A stretch of DNA of 64,000 nt from Simmondsia chinensis (GCA_018398585.1 JAGTTD010000008.1:24947172-25011171); one strand, 5' to 3'. Positions 23,801 to 34,771 are shown, counted from the stretch's first letter. Numbers and translations: made by a program. Notes: a model not told the origin generated them from the sequence alone.

Positions 23801-25697
23801 TCCTACTGCATTCTAGAATTAAGCTTATTTATTCGATAATTACCTAATAGACTATTTTGATAACAACAACCCCTCTATTAGATATCCGTGAGAAAAATAA
23901 TTATAACTACTACCATTATTTTTCTTACGGCTTTTCTATTAGTTGCCGACTCACCCTTCTCCGAATAATTCATTTATACATGAACAAATTTATAGTATAA
24001 ATTCCAAATGTCAAACACTTGAAATACTTTGGCTAAAGTTTCTGAATTATTTCAAACACTTGCGAATCAACTAAGCGGACCTCTATATCTTGTAAGAGAC
24101 TATAGATTTCATATTGAACACCTGATCCCTACCACACTTCATGCCGTTATCCAATGCACATAAGACTTTGGTCACATTTAGAGATCTAACGTTTAGTACA
24201 CCAAAATAACAAACACTCTATGCACAAGTCCAGAGCACCCTTGGGATTTAGAGTCATCGTTTAAATAATACATTATGAATCAATAATTTCCAAAAGTAGT
24301 CTAAATACAAGTAACTCGCTTGGTCCAATTCAGTGTATCAATCTTATTGCAAACACCAATACAACACTTTTTGGATCACCATCTACATGACGAAGACAAG
24401 TCATCTAGAGTGTCACATTATAATCTTAGCAGACAAGTAGTCCAAACTTGTCTACGGCTATGAATTTTTCAAATAACATGTCGTTCCATTTGTTTTAAGT
24501 CTACCTACGGCATAATCTCATTACTCACTTAAAACAAATATTGAAACGTAATTTGAGGACTACATCCATCTCTTGGATGTTACTTAAAACAAAATCGTAT
24601 GCATAATGAACTCACAGATATAGTTATAATGAAAATAAAAATAATTCAATTTTATTCTTAAACAAAAATAATATTTACAAGAAAAAATTGGATTTTCAGG
24701 ACATTGTTCCCTACTAAGTGAGGTCCTATGGAGGGTTCTGGAGAAGAAAGGCATCCCCATGCCCTATATCCGAGTGATTAGAGACATGTACGAGGATGAA
24801 CAAATGAATGTGCATACAACGGAAGGCAAGACAGACGCTTTCTCCATTACAGTTGGGGTACACCAAGGATCTTCCTTGGGTTCCTTTCTGTTCATTTTGG
24901 TTATGGACGACCTCACTAGGCATATCCAAGGGGGTGTATTTGTTGTGTGCTCATTGTAGATGACATAGTTTTGGTGGGGGAGTCCCAAGAAGAGGTAAAT
25001 GAGAAGTTGGAACTCCGGAGAAGGGCCTTGGAATCGAAGGGCTTACGACTCAGTGGATTTGAGACCGAGTATAAGGAATTCATGTTCTATATATACCTCC
25101 ATCAGATCTAGCATCGGAGACGTCAAAATTGGATTGGAGTCCCATTCCAAAAAGCAGTGTTTTAGATATTTGGGCTCCATGGTACAGCAGGACGACGAAG
25201 TTGATGAGAATGTCAACAACCGCATCCAAGTGGGCTGGTTTAAAAGGAGAATGGCCTTTGCGACACTTTACAATAGAAAGTTCCCGCTAAAGTTAAAGGA
25301 AAAATATTATAGGATGGTAATGAGACCGATTATATCATATGGTGCGAAGTGTTGGCCAATGAAAGGGCGTCATATACAGAAGCTGAAGGTGGCAGAGATG
25401 AGGATGTTGTGGTGAATGTGTGGGCACACAAGGAAGGGTAGGATCGGAAATGACATTATAAAAAGCAAATTGGGCATGGCCTCTATCATGGGTAAATTAA
25501 GGAAGCAACGCCTGTTGTGGTTTAGACATGTTAGGAGGAGACCGACTACTACCTCTGTCAAGAGATGCGAAAAACTCCATACTACGATTGGGAGAAGAGG
25601 GAGAGGCAAGCCAAAGAAGAGATGGATGGAGACGACCCGACAAGAACTCATCCACATAAATCTGCATGAGGAGATAACCTTAGATAGAGCCCAATGA
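20876..25697 (+). pseudogene. RTE endonuclease-RT ORF (copy 2), broken and interrupted
   Basis: ATG at 20876. The endonuclease segments (LRLGTLYVGTLAKKSFEVAQ; GGDFNGHAG near 21380; SGGTRTQID near 21560) are followed by a degraded RT to 22800. RT continues after the nested LTR at 24721 (MPYIRVIRDMYEDEQ; QGSSLGSFLFILVMDDL) to a conserved C-terminal part (MCGHTRKGRIGNDIIKSKLG, 25416) and stop near 25697. Stops and frameshifts are numerous, including one just before the catalytic box near 24955. Confidence 0.8.
22805..24715 (-). repeat. solo copia LTR inserted in the RTE copy
   Basis: 1.9 kb, starting TGTTGGGACAAAA on the plus strand; the minus sense starts near TAGTAGGGAACAATGTCC. It is flanked by AAGGG (22800-22804) and AAGTG (24716-24720), a probable 5-bp target duplication with one change. 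It is homologous to the LTRs of copia element A and to 56338-58437. No internal region is present, so it is most likely a solo LTR left by recombination. The RTE frame resumes immediately afterwards. Confidence 0.75.
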
Positions 25698-26060
25698 AAT
25701 GCTAGCATAGGGGTGTCTGATATAGCGGCTTTGTACAGAGAAGCATAATTTAGCTAACACTAGTGATCCTAGGCTTATATGTATGCTTGTTTGATTTACT
25801 TGATATGGTTGTGAGCTGTTTTATTGCCTATAGTTGTTTTATGCTTTCTATTTGCCGTTGTTTCTTTCCGCTCCTATGCTATTATGCCTGGATGCTTTTA
25901 TGCTTCCATGCTTTTGCTTCTTGGATTGGGGGTCCTCAGATACAATCTCCCTTTAGGATAGCACCCCAAAGGAGTAAGGTTGCGTACATCCCACCCCCCA
26001 AACCCTGCATTTTCGGGAGCCCTTGAAGCACTGTGATTATTATTGTTGTATATATTTTCT

Positions 26061-26400
26061 TTTCATGTATAAGTTTAGTTCTTATCCTTTTAATTGTATT
26101 ATTTTAGTGCTTGTACAATTCACATTATTTAAATAATTTACATATGTAACATTGGTGATAGAGTTTTTAATAGTTTGTGTCACCCCTGGATTCAGATAAA
26201 ATCAATAGATGAATTGTATTGAATCACTTACATTTGACATTATCAAACAAATAAAATTTACGTCACTAACCTAGTTTTAATTTAATTATAAATTATAGTA
26301 ATATGACATAAATTATATGCGAATTAAATGGACACAATATTGACAAATGGAGAAAAGAAGCAAAATATAAGGACTTTGAAATTTATTCATTTGGTAATAT
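26061..26400. repeat. probable diverged copy of the GTCAATTTAGTCC MITE
   Basis: Contains ATAAGTTTAGTTCTTATCCTTTTAATTGTATTATTTTAGTGCTTGTAC at the left and AAATGGACACAATATTGAC at the right, resembling the arms of copies A and B. The match is loose and the ends are not defined. Confidence 0.35.
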
Positions 26401-26429
26401 TATAGTTAAATAATGCACTCCTTATGGGT

Positions 26430-27290
26430 TCCACTCTTGCATCTAGGGGCATGAGTATTCCTAGAATTTGTCCACATTGTAACGAATGTGAACTGATTGT
26501 GGATCACTTGTTTTTGTAATGCCCGCTCAATAGGCAATGTTGGGCCTCAATCTTTGGGCATGGAGGTATTAGGCAACTTACCCCATACTCGAGGATTCGT
26601 CATTGGCTTTAAAATTTATGACGTCAAAAAGGCAAAGATAAGACACATAAACTTGAAGAAGTCATAACTATTCTCTGGTTTTTGTGAAAATATGAAAATT
26701 CTATTTTATTCAAAGGTAAGGACTTTAATCCTGGTAGCATCATTATTCAGGTTGATAAAATGTTTGTTGAATGGAGACTTAGGAATAGTTCGAGCGTAGA
26801 TTTAAATCCCCGCTTATCGCTAGTAGGAATACTAGGTCCAGACATCAAATAAAATGGGTCCCTCTAGAGACCGATTAGGTCAAAATTAACTGTGACGGAT
26901 CAAAAAGAGCTGACCACTCAACTTATGCGTATATAATCCGCAATGCTTGGGGAAGAGTTCTTAATTATGAGTCTGGAAATTTCTGGAATGCATTCTTTTA
27001 GCCGAAGCTTGGGCTATTAGGAAAGGAATTAAAAAGTACTTAAATATGAGATTAAACTGGGTACATATTGAAGGTGATAATCTTATGATAAGTCAAGTCA
27101 TCCGTAGTGAACACAAGTGCCCTTGGAAAATTTGAACCATAATTGAGGACATCTGGAATATGTTACAATCCTTGGAAGAGTATAGAGTATCTCATATTTT
27201 TCGCAAAGGAAATGAAGCGACAGATAGAATGGTTATATTAAATTCGACTTAGCGAAGTTCAAGGGTCTTAAAGGAAGGAATTCGTATACA
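26430..27290 (+). pseudogene. LINE-type zinc-binding and RNase H domain fragment
   Basis: The first part reads as the zinc-binding domain that follows plant LINE RT: RICPHCNECELIVDHLFL, a stop, then CPLNRQCW (26465-26550). From about 26880 it reads as a plant RNase H-like domain: KINCDGSKRADHSTYAYI, then IRNAWGRVLNYESGNFW. Later, in other frames, come a VHIEGDN-like segment (about 27060) and a FRKGNEATDRM-like segment (27200), matching the acidic and C-terminal motifs of the family. Several stops and frameshifts. It is a 5'-truncated L1-type LINE or a pseudogene of the related host RNase H family. Confidence 0.6.
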
Positions 27291-27529
27291 ACTTCAATGG
27301 ATTGTTTAATATGAATCATTAGATTTTCTTAACTTTGAGTAGCAATCTAGTATTTTTTTTACCTTTCTTAAAAAAAATGGTAATATTATAGGACTTAGGA
27401 TGGTTGGTGGGTGGAGTGGGTGAAGAAAGAAGCACGTGCTTGACATTTCTTTCATGGACTCTTCCATGATAGTAAATAACCTAGCTGTTCTGGTCAAAGT
27501 TGCTACTACTAGTATTTGACTTACGGTTC

Positions 27530-28000
27530 GGCGTCATACGGCTTACCCCAACGTGCCCCAAATTCTTGGGGCACCCAAAATACTTTAAAAAATGGGGCTC
27601 CAATGGGAGCCCCATTTGTATTTTTATATAATTTTTTAATTAAATTTTATTTTAAAATATATTTTAAATATTAATAAATTTTTATATATTAAAATTGAGT
27701 ATTTTTTTTTAATTTACTTAATCATGTTACATTATTTTTTATCAATATAAATCTAAATTTTTATAATTTTAATTCATTCTCTCAATATAATTTATTATTT
27801 TTTACTTACATTTGTTTTTAATGCATTTTTATCTTTTGTCTTGAATTAATTAAAATATGTAAATAACATTAATTATTAAAATATATAAAAAATGAGATTT
27901 TAAAAATAGGACACGATTGGAGAGGAGAAGCCCAATTTTTTTATTAAGCCCCAATTTTTAAAATAGAGCTTCAAAAATAGGGTATGGTTGCAAGCAGCCT
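27530..28000. mobile_element. possible MITE
   Basis: AT-rich block bounded by GGCTTACCCCAACGTGCCCC on the left and, inverted, GGCTGCTTGCAACCATACCC on the right. Near the ends it has GGGGCTCCAATGGGAGCCCCA and AAGCCCCAATTTTTAAAAT. Non-coding. TIR similarity is partial and I could not confirm a target duplication. Confidence 0.35.
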
Positions 28001-28439
28001 AAATCTTCTAAAACTAGAAATATATTTTCAATAAATTAAAACGTAGTACTATTATTAAGTAAAATATTATTGTTAGAGAAAAATTATAGTTTTTAAAATT
28101 ATTTTATTACTTTAATTATTTATAAATTATATTATTATTTTAATAATATTAATTTTATTATGCAAATAACAACTCTGAAATTGAATTGTTCACCGGAGCT
28201 TGTCTAATGCTGGGATGTTAACGATGGGACTTACCAACGTACATGTACTTAGTATTTAATTTACTTTAGGTTGAGAATTTATTTTTATTTTTTTTGGACA
28301 AAAGGTTGAGAATTTCGAGTTCTCTGAACTTGGGTATTTATTAAGCCTAAGGAATTTAAATTTTGAGAAACTCAATTTAAAAACCACACATTTCAATTGT
28401 ATTTTACCGTTTATTTACCATATTTTGTATGGCCTTTGT

Positions 28440-28840
28440 TTATAATACTGGCTCGATATTTACTTGCCCAGATACTCGGGGTGCCCCAGAACCAGGCGTC
28501 TAGAATCGAGCACCCACCCGACTCCTAGCCGTCTTGAAGTTCTATATAAAGGGGGCTTCATCCATTCCCTTGGGGACGAGATCACTCTCTCTCTCTCTCC
28601 ATGATAAGCCTCATCCAAGATAGGCTTTCACACGCCTCATCCTCCCATCGTCTTTTACGATTACCTGTCTGGAGCAATAACCACTCAAACTTCTTATATT
28701 TTTTACGCCAAGAAATATCAAGTCATGCGTGTAGTTAGAGCTTGAGTTTAGTCTATCCTTATGAATTCCACCTCGTATAGAACTCTAATACGATGAATAA
28801 GCATACTGACCAAATTCGTCGTAAATAGCCTTGTTTGGTT
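28440..28840 (+). repeat. LTR-like fragment with TATA box
   Basis: Contains TTCTATATAAAGGGGGC (TATA box near 28543), then a CT repeat (28588-28601), then a stretch (28700-28840) that matches 55690-55830: AAATATCAAGTCA(T/G)GC, then TAGAG(C)TTGAGTT, CCTAACGAATCCTACCTC-like sequence and AATAAGCA. This is the layout of an LTR promoter and U5 region. No primer site or partner LTR is seen nearby. Confidence 0.4.
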
Positions 28841-29021
28841 GACATGTGAATTAAATTTTTATATGAACTTGCATTTCTTTCGAATTCAAGTTGTGTTAAC
28901 TTTTCAAGAAGTAGGTACAAAATATACGAAGATGGGAAAATAGAACTTCATTCGGGGGTTAGGTAGAAACAAAGGAATTAGGACTTACCTTCGCAGGTTA
29001 GGAAAGTTAATTTTTTTCCAA

Positions 29022-29067
29022 CAACAATAAGCCCAGTGCCACAAGGGCTCCCACGTGAGTGGAGTCT
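29022..29067 (-). mobile_element. very short RTE LINE 3' fragment
   Basis: The minus strand reads CTCACGTGGGAGCCCTTGTG, then GCACTGGGCTTATTGTTG, which matches the last bases and tail of the RTE copies. Fewer than 60 bp remain. Confidence 0.6.
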
Positions 29068-29095
29068 GGGACTATTCCAAGAAAAAATGAATGCA

Positions 29096-29138
29096 AAAAA
29101 AAAAAAAAAAAAAAAAACCACACACACACACACACACG
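29096..29138. repeat. (A)n(CA)n microsatellite
   Basis: A run of about 22 A followed by about ten CA units. Confidence 0.9.
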
Positions 29139-29550
29139 AAACTAACGTCTAAATGTCTCAATCATCTCTGGAGAGGCTCGGAGTTAAGCAGAAAAAGATA
29201 GAAATGAACCAAAAGATAGAAATAGAAATCGCTAAAGCCCCTAATCCATGGATGCAATATGCGCAATTACAACCGACTCATTGTCATCAAATTTCGGCCC
29301 TAATTTTTTTTCCAAGCTCCCATGCACGCTCTATAACAAGAAACTTATTCATATCTTTAGCATTATCACCCTTTTCACCAAATTTCTCTTTCTCGTTTGG
29401 AAAGTTACTTTTTATGGTTCGAAAGAAATCATAATTGATAAGAAATTTTCACTTCCTATATTCTACCAGTTTCCTAGCAACCAAACAAGTGGGAAAATTT
29501 CTACCACACATGAATTCCAACTTCCTACGGTAACTTTCTAATAACCAATC

Positions 29551-30441
29551 AAGATCTATATGTATTTTATCTTTCACGACTAAGACTGCATTTCGTTCAA
29601 CTTTTTAATAGCTTAAAGTAGTGAAAAAAGATCTAATTAACTGTAGGGCTTGCGTTTGGTTGTCAGAAAAAATCTGTTTGCATCTTTTTTATAGCTTAAA
29701 TAGAAATATGAAAAAGTTATTTTATAACTAAGTAGAAAAAAGTGTAAAACTGAATCTTTTTTACAGCTAAAAAAATACTTCAAAAAGGCTTTTTATTATT
29801 AAATTTTCATCATTATGACCTATTTTTATTTATTATCACCATCCCCACCTATCACAACCCTTTTTACACCACGGGTCGCTACGCTCATCTCTCTTTACTA
29901 CTATGATTAACTATTATCGTTATTTTCTTGTACCTACTAATATTAATTGATTTATATTATTAAGTTACATTTGTGATTGTAGTAGATACATTTCTCTTTC
30001 TAACTTATATCTAAACATTTTATTCCATAAAAAAGATCTTTATGTACAATACAACTAAACATTTCATTCTAAAAAAGTATAAATCTTAAATTAATAAATT
30101 TTATTTAAACAGATAAACTGACAAAATATAAATGAAAATAAACTGAACTAAATGGATCGTAATAATTTTAGCAACCACAAGGGAGTCTAGAACATCACGA
30201 TAAGAAGACTTTTAATTAATAATATAAAAAAACAGGTAGATAGATGACTTGATTCAAAAATTCCAAGTTGTTGAGGGATTTTTTTTTTGTCTATGGAATA
30301 ATATATTATTTATTGATTATTGATATCAAACAATGTCCTTGAGTGGTTGAATATATTCCTAGACATCCTTAAATCACTCGCACAAAATCCATCTTACAGC
30401 TGCAATAACACTGAAACCCAACCCATCTATATCTCCTTCAT
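29551..30441. other. AT-rich upstream region of the glycosyltransferase gene
   Basis: No coding frame or repeat with defined ends. It probably holds the gene's promoter. AT-rich TATA-like sequence (ATATATTATTTATTGATT) lies at 30300-30317, about 125-140 bp before the ATG, but no single box stands out. A GGGCTTGCGTTTGGTTGTCAG stretch at 29646 resembles MITE ends elsewhere in the window. Confidence 0.4.
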
Positions 30442-31830
30442 ATGGGTTCTCATTCACACACAAACCAACCCCACGTCGCCGTATGCCCCTTCGCCGGCAT
30501 CGGTCACCTGACCCCCTCTCTCCGCCTCGCTGCCACTCTCTCCGCCTCCGGCTGCCGAGTCACAGTGTTGGCCATCCGCCCCACCGTGTCCACTGCCGAG
30601 TCCCACCAACTCACCACTTTCTTCTCCACCCACCCCCACATCCACTGCCTTGACTTCCATTCTCCCCCCTGTGACCCCTCCAACTCTACCGTTGATGACC
30701 CTTTCCTTCTTCAATACGACGCCGTTTCACGCTCCGCCCACCTTCTCACCCACCGGCTCTCCGCCCTATCGCCGCCGCTTTCCGCTGTATTCTCCGACTT
30801 CCTCCTCGCTGCTGGCCTCAATGGGGCGCTATCTGATCTGGGTGTCCCTAATTTCAACGTCAGCACCACTTCTGCTCGGTTTTTCTCTTTACTTGCCCAC
30901 TCCGACGTTCTATCTTCAGGAATCGGTGGCGCCATCCATGGCGGCGCAGTTCAGATCCCAGGAGTTGCTCCCATCTCTGAACAGAGCATCCCTCCGCCGT
31001 TTTTCAACCCAGCCCATATGTTCACCCAACTAGCAATCACCAACGCCCGGTGGTTTCATTGCGCTACCGCTATAATCGTGAATTCCTTTGATTTCTTTGA
31101 GCAAGAGACCATTGCAGCGCTACAAAATGGTGAAATTTTAGCCAATGAGCTCCCACCCTTTTTACCCATTGGGCCATTGGAGCCATTACAGAGCAGCGAA
31201 GCTCAGTACCCACCATGGCTAGACGAGCAAGAGGCTGAATCTGTGGTTTATGTTAGTTTCGGAAGTAGAACATCAATGAAGTTGGAGCAAATCAGAGAAG
31301 TGGGCAAAGGACTGGAAAAAAGCAAATTCCCATTCCTTTGGGTGATCAAAACCAGCGAGGTAGACAAAGAGGAAACGGAAGAGATTAGAGATATACTGGG
31401 CGATTCATTCTTGGAAAGAACAAAGAAACAAGGGCTGGTGTTCAAGGAGTGGGTGAACCAAGAACAGATCTTGGCACACCCTGCAGTAGGTGGGTTCGTG
31501 AGCCACTGCGGGTGGAACTCGGTGATGGAGGCAACGCGGCATGGGATGCCGGTGGTGGCGTGGCCACAGCATGGTGATCAGAAGGTGAACGCAGAGGTGG
31601 TGGAGGAGGCAGGGCTGGGGGTGTGGGAAAGTGGGTGGGGTTGGGGGGGAGAGAAGGTGGTCACAGGAGATGAGATTGCAGAGAAAATTGGGGAGATTAT
31701 GAGTAACATGGATATCAGAAGTAGTGCAAAGAAAGTTGGGGAAGAGGCTAAGAAAGCATGGGAAATTGATGGGAGCTCCAAGAAAATGCTGAACAAAATC
31801 TTTGAAATGTGCAGTGAACAGAAGAAATAG
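30442..31830 (+). CDS. UDP-glycosyltransferase, UGT708 C-glycosyltransferase-like
   Basis: Intact single-exon ORF of 462 residues, the normal length of a plant family-1 glycosyltransferase. These soluble cytosolic enzymes move a sugar from UDP-sugar to small acceptors. The N-terminal GT-B half carries the catalytic base His22 (CPFAGIGHLTP) and its partner Asp119 (VFSDF). The C-terminal half has the 44-residue PSPG sugar-donor box at 337-380, starting WVNQEQILAHPAVGG, with HCGWNSVME and ending GDQ. A final Gln is usual in glucosyl donors' enzymes. The overall pattern (GHLTPSLRLAATL, PTVSTAES, DDPFLLQYDA, GVWESGWGWG) resembles UGT708 flavonoid and benzophenone C-glucosyltransferases as I know them, so C-glucosylation of a phenolic is the best guess; acceptor unproven. 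The first ATG is used. It is more GC-rich than its surroundings, and no close gene partner is present. Confidence 0.9.
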   Translation: MGSHSHTNQPHVAVCPFAGIGHLTPSLRLAATLSASGCRVTVLAIRPTVSTAESHQLTTFFSTHPHIHCLDFHSPPCDPSNSTVDDPFLLQYDAVSRSAHLLTHRLSALSPPLSAVFSDFLLAAGLNGALSDLGVPNFNVSTTSARFFSLLAHSDVLSSGIGGAIHGGAVQIPGVAPISEQSIPPPFFNPAHMFTQLAITNARWFHCATAIIVNSFDFFEQETIAALQNGEILANELPPFLPIGPLEPLQSSEAQYPPWLDEQEAESVVYVSFGSRTSMKLEQIREVGKGLEKSKFPFLWVIKTSEVDKEETEEIRDILGDSFLERTKKQGLVFKEWVNQEQILAHPAVGGFVSHCGWNSVMEATRHGMPVVAWPQHGDQKVNAEVVEEAGLGVWESGWGWGGEKVVTGDEIAEKIGEIMSNMDIRSSAKKVGEEAKKAWEIDGSSKKMLNKIFEMCSEQKK

Positions 31831-32469
31831 CAACCATATATTGATTTTGCGAAAATCTTTCAGTTATTTAAGGATAAAATATGAGTTTAAAAAGGTCACT
31901 TTTGCAAGCTTCTGAAGCAAGTGCGAGGCTGAGACTATACCTGTCTGTCTATACAGGGTATGAATAGGTTCTCGCAAAGTGTTGTAATTTTAGCTGCAGA
32001 AAATATGAGATATAAATTGAGATTGTTAGACAAAAAAAGGTGGTTAGTTCGATTGCGGTGTTTGCAACTTGATTTTACCGTGGCAACATTATTGTTAGTA
32101 TTTGAAAAAATACTTTAAAAATAGGGTTTCAATTCCAAAAACAAAATGAGAAGAAAATGGAGAAAAAGAAATACATACACTAAGATTTATGTTAAAATCC
32201 TCAAATGTGGAAAAATCTATGCTTAGAAAAGATGCAAGTTTCAGTAAATCTGAATTCAAAGGTTTACATGTGTTTTTCTTTCTCTTAAAGAGGTAGAGCT
32301 CACGCTCTCTTTCTCAGAAAAGTCTTACACAGAGTATTTAATGCAAAAAGAAGGCAAACTTCAGAAGATAACAGGTATATTGACCTCTGCTTAAAAATGT
32401 AGACTAAACTTTGACACACAATGTAACAATTCTTGGTTTGTTACAAGTATATATATGGCCAGATTCTCT
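31831..32469. other. 3' flank of the glycosyltransferase gene
   Basis: Directly after the stop there are AT-rich poly(A)-signal-like sequences (AGGATAAAATATG near 31870). No other gene or repeat is seen up to the tandem array. Confidence 0.4.
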
Positions 32470-33770
32470 CTCCTCTTTAAATCCTAATTTGGGTCAATTT
32501 TTATTACAACTTTTGTTCAATTAAATCCTAATTATGTCAATTTTTGTAACAATCTTAGCTTCATTCAATCCTGATTGAACCAAATTTTGTTACAATATTT
32601 ATTTAATTGAACCCTAATTGGGCCAATTTCGTCACAATACCCTGATTGAATTAATTTTCGTTACATTTTTTGTTCAATTCAACCCTAAATGGGTCAATTT
32701 TTATAAAAATCTTAGTTTAGTTCAACTTAATTGAACCAATTTTTGTTACAATCTCTATTCAATTCAACAATAAATGGGTCAATTTTCGTTAAAATATTAG
32801 TTTAGATGAACCCTGATTGAACCAATTTTTGGTACAATCTCTATTCAATTCAATCCTAAATGGGTCAATTTTCGTTGAAATCTTAGTTTAGTTCAATCTT
32901 GATTGAATCAATTTTTCTTACAATCTTTCTTCAATTCAACGCCAGATAGGTCAATTTTCGTTAAAATCTTAGTTTAGTTCAAACGTGATTAAGTCGTTTT
33001 CGTTACAATCTCTATTCAATTCAACCCTAAATGGGTCAATTTTCATTAAAATCTTAATTTATAGTTCAATCCTGATTGAACCAATTTTTGCTACAATCTC
33101 GATTCAGTTCCACCCTAAATGGTCACTTTTCTTTACAATTTTAGTTTAGTTCAATCCCGATTAAACCAATTTTTGTTACAATCTCTATTTAATTCAACTC
33201 TAAATGCGTCAATTTTCGTTACAACTTTAGTTTAATCTAACCCTAGTTGAACCAATTTTTGTTACAATATCCGCTTAGTTCAACCCTGATTGAACCAATT
33301 TTTATTACAATATTTGTCCAATTCAACCTTGATTTGTTATGATTCTCGTTCAAATTAAACCCTAGTTGGGTCAATTTTTGTCATAATCCTACTTCAATTC
33401 AGCTCTAATTGAGCTAACTTTGTTAATTCTTGTTCAATTTTTGTTATAATTCCTATCAATCAAATTCTGATTGAATCAATTCTTGTTGTATCTGCAGTTC
33501 ATTTAAATCACAGTTGAATCATTAATTGCCATAAATTCAATATGTTCGAATCCTGATTAAGTCAATCATTATAACAATTCTATTCAATTAAACTTCGATG
33601 GAATTAATCTTTCTTATAATCTAGTATGATTAAATTTTAATTGAATCAACTTTTGCTACAATTTTTAGTCTAACTAAACTCCACTTCAACACACTGTTGC
33701 TACGATCTCTAGTTCAACTGAATCATACTTAAATCAATTTCTCATTATAATTTTGTCTTTTAAAATCTTT
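32470..33770. repeat. degenerate tandem array, about 43-bp units (86-bp higher order)
   Basis: About 30 diverged units resembling TTCAATTCAACCCTAATTGG + GTCAATTTTTGTTACAATCT + TAG. Between about 32680 and 33110 an 86-bp period is clear, because units alternate between an AAATGGGTCAATTTTCGTTAAAATCTTAG form and a TGATTGAACCAATTTTTGTTACAATCTC form. Sequence decays toward the right edge. All frames carry stops; this is non-coding satellite-like DNA. Confidence 0.85.
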
Positions 33771-34106
33771 CTTTGCAAATTTACTCATGTACCTCTCATA
33801 GAAGAGCAATTAGAAAAGTCAACAAAAGTTTAATTGTTTAAGGTAGTTCTTTTTAGATTATAATTATCAAAACTTTAACTTTGCAATTGAATCCCCAAGT
33901 GGGATAGATCTCAAATTCCAAAATAATAAGAGAGAAAGCAATTTTCAAGTTTTGGAATTCGAGTCTAAATGGTGACAAATAAAGATTAATATATTGAATG
34001 GGGAAACAATGGGTTTAAGGAAAAAGTTAGTAAAGTTAAAGGAGTTAAGTTTGGAGTTGTTTAAGAAGTTATCATATACTAGGATTTGTGAAAGTTCGTT
34101 AACAAT
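33771..34106. other. AT-rich DNA, no gene seen
   Basis: Flank between the tandem array and the CACTA end. The open frame starting at 33994 runs across the CACTA terminus and into the L1 element, so it is not a gene. Confidence 0.4.
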
Positions 34107-34242
34107 CACTACAAGAAAATTAGCCTATTGCGACAATAGGTTTTACCTCTTGTTACGCCTAAAAGCGTCTCTAGCTATCCTAGTGACACCTTCATTAGCG
34201 TCACAGTTGGCTGTGCAACAAAGGATACATAGACAGTATTTA
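34107..34242 (+). mobile_element. CACTA-type transposon terminus
   Basis: Starts CACTACAAGAAAATTAGCC, the typical terminal inverted repeat of plant CACTA elements. Subterminal short motifs follow (TTGCGAC, AGCGTC, TTAGCGTC). The L1 element begins at 34243. I did not find a matching TTTTCTTGTAGTG terminus further right; short related motifs (TTTTTAGCGCCCCTAAACACC) occur around 49630-49690. Probably an incomplete or interrupted element. Confidence 0.55.
34227..34242. other. target-site duplication of the L1 element, left copy
   Basis: ACATAGACAGTATTTA, repeated exactly at 48079-48094 directly after the poly(A) tail. The first A may belong to the tail. Confidence 0.9.
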
Positions 34243-34771
34243 AAAATGGCCACCGCTGAAAACCCCCGATCTCCACCACCATCGAAAACGACCACCGCAA
34301 AAACAGCCACCACTGGAAACGGCCACCACGAAAATTTTCTCTCTATGGACCTAGGTTTAGATTGCTTTCCACCACTGAAAACGGCCACCACCAAGTGAAA
34401 CCCCCGATCTCACCTCCAAGCCGAATCCACCGAAAACGGCCACCACAGAGTGAAACCACCACCGGATTACGACGACTGCGTTGATTTTAGAGCGGGCCAC
34501 CACCGAGGACCTGAGCTCGGTCGATTTTACAACCACCACCGTCGATTTCCGTCACCAAGGCTGGAAAACACCAGATCCGGCAGGACATTACCAGATCTGA
34601 ACACCTCTGCCGCTGCTACGACTACCGAGCACCATGAACAACCAGATCTAGGCTGGAGACCACCGGATCCGTACACCTCCGACCACCGCCTGAGCACCAC
34701 TGAGACCTCTGCTTCCTCCGTTGAGTTCTATAGCGGACGGGGCTTTCCAAATTCTTCTTCAACCACCGCAA

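Larger units (their letters stand above)
20012..26046 (+). mobile_element. RTE-type LINE, inactive (copy 2), with a nested solo LTR
   Basis: Second RTE copy. CT-rich 5' leader with a 22-C run (20248-20269), an ORF homologous to copy 1, and a 3' end with CTTTAGGATAGCACCCCAAA, CGGGAGCCC and a short ATTGTTG tail. A probable target duplication, TGTATAT(G/A)TTTTCT, lies at 19998-20011 and 26047-26060 with one mismatch. A 1.9-kb copia LTR is inserted at 22805-24715. Confidence 0.8.
28838..29550. mobile_element. possible hAT-like MITE
   Basis: The left end GCCTTGTTTGGTTGACATG and right end CTTTCTAATAACCAATCAAG are roughly inverted, and the interior is AT-rich. Internal copies of AACCAAACAAG occur near 29490. 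It carries an RTE 3' fragment (29022-29067) and an A/CA microsatellite. Boundaries are tentative. Confidence 0.3.

Noticed and set aside
31405..31833. Minus-strand frames opposite the glycosyltransferase gene
   Set aside because: They are shadows of a GC-rich coding sequence and have no motif.
32470..33770. CRISPR-like array
   Set aside because: The repeated units are contiguous and diverged, without unique spacers, and the genome is plant nuclear. It is a tandem repeat.
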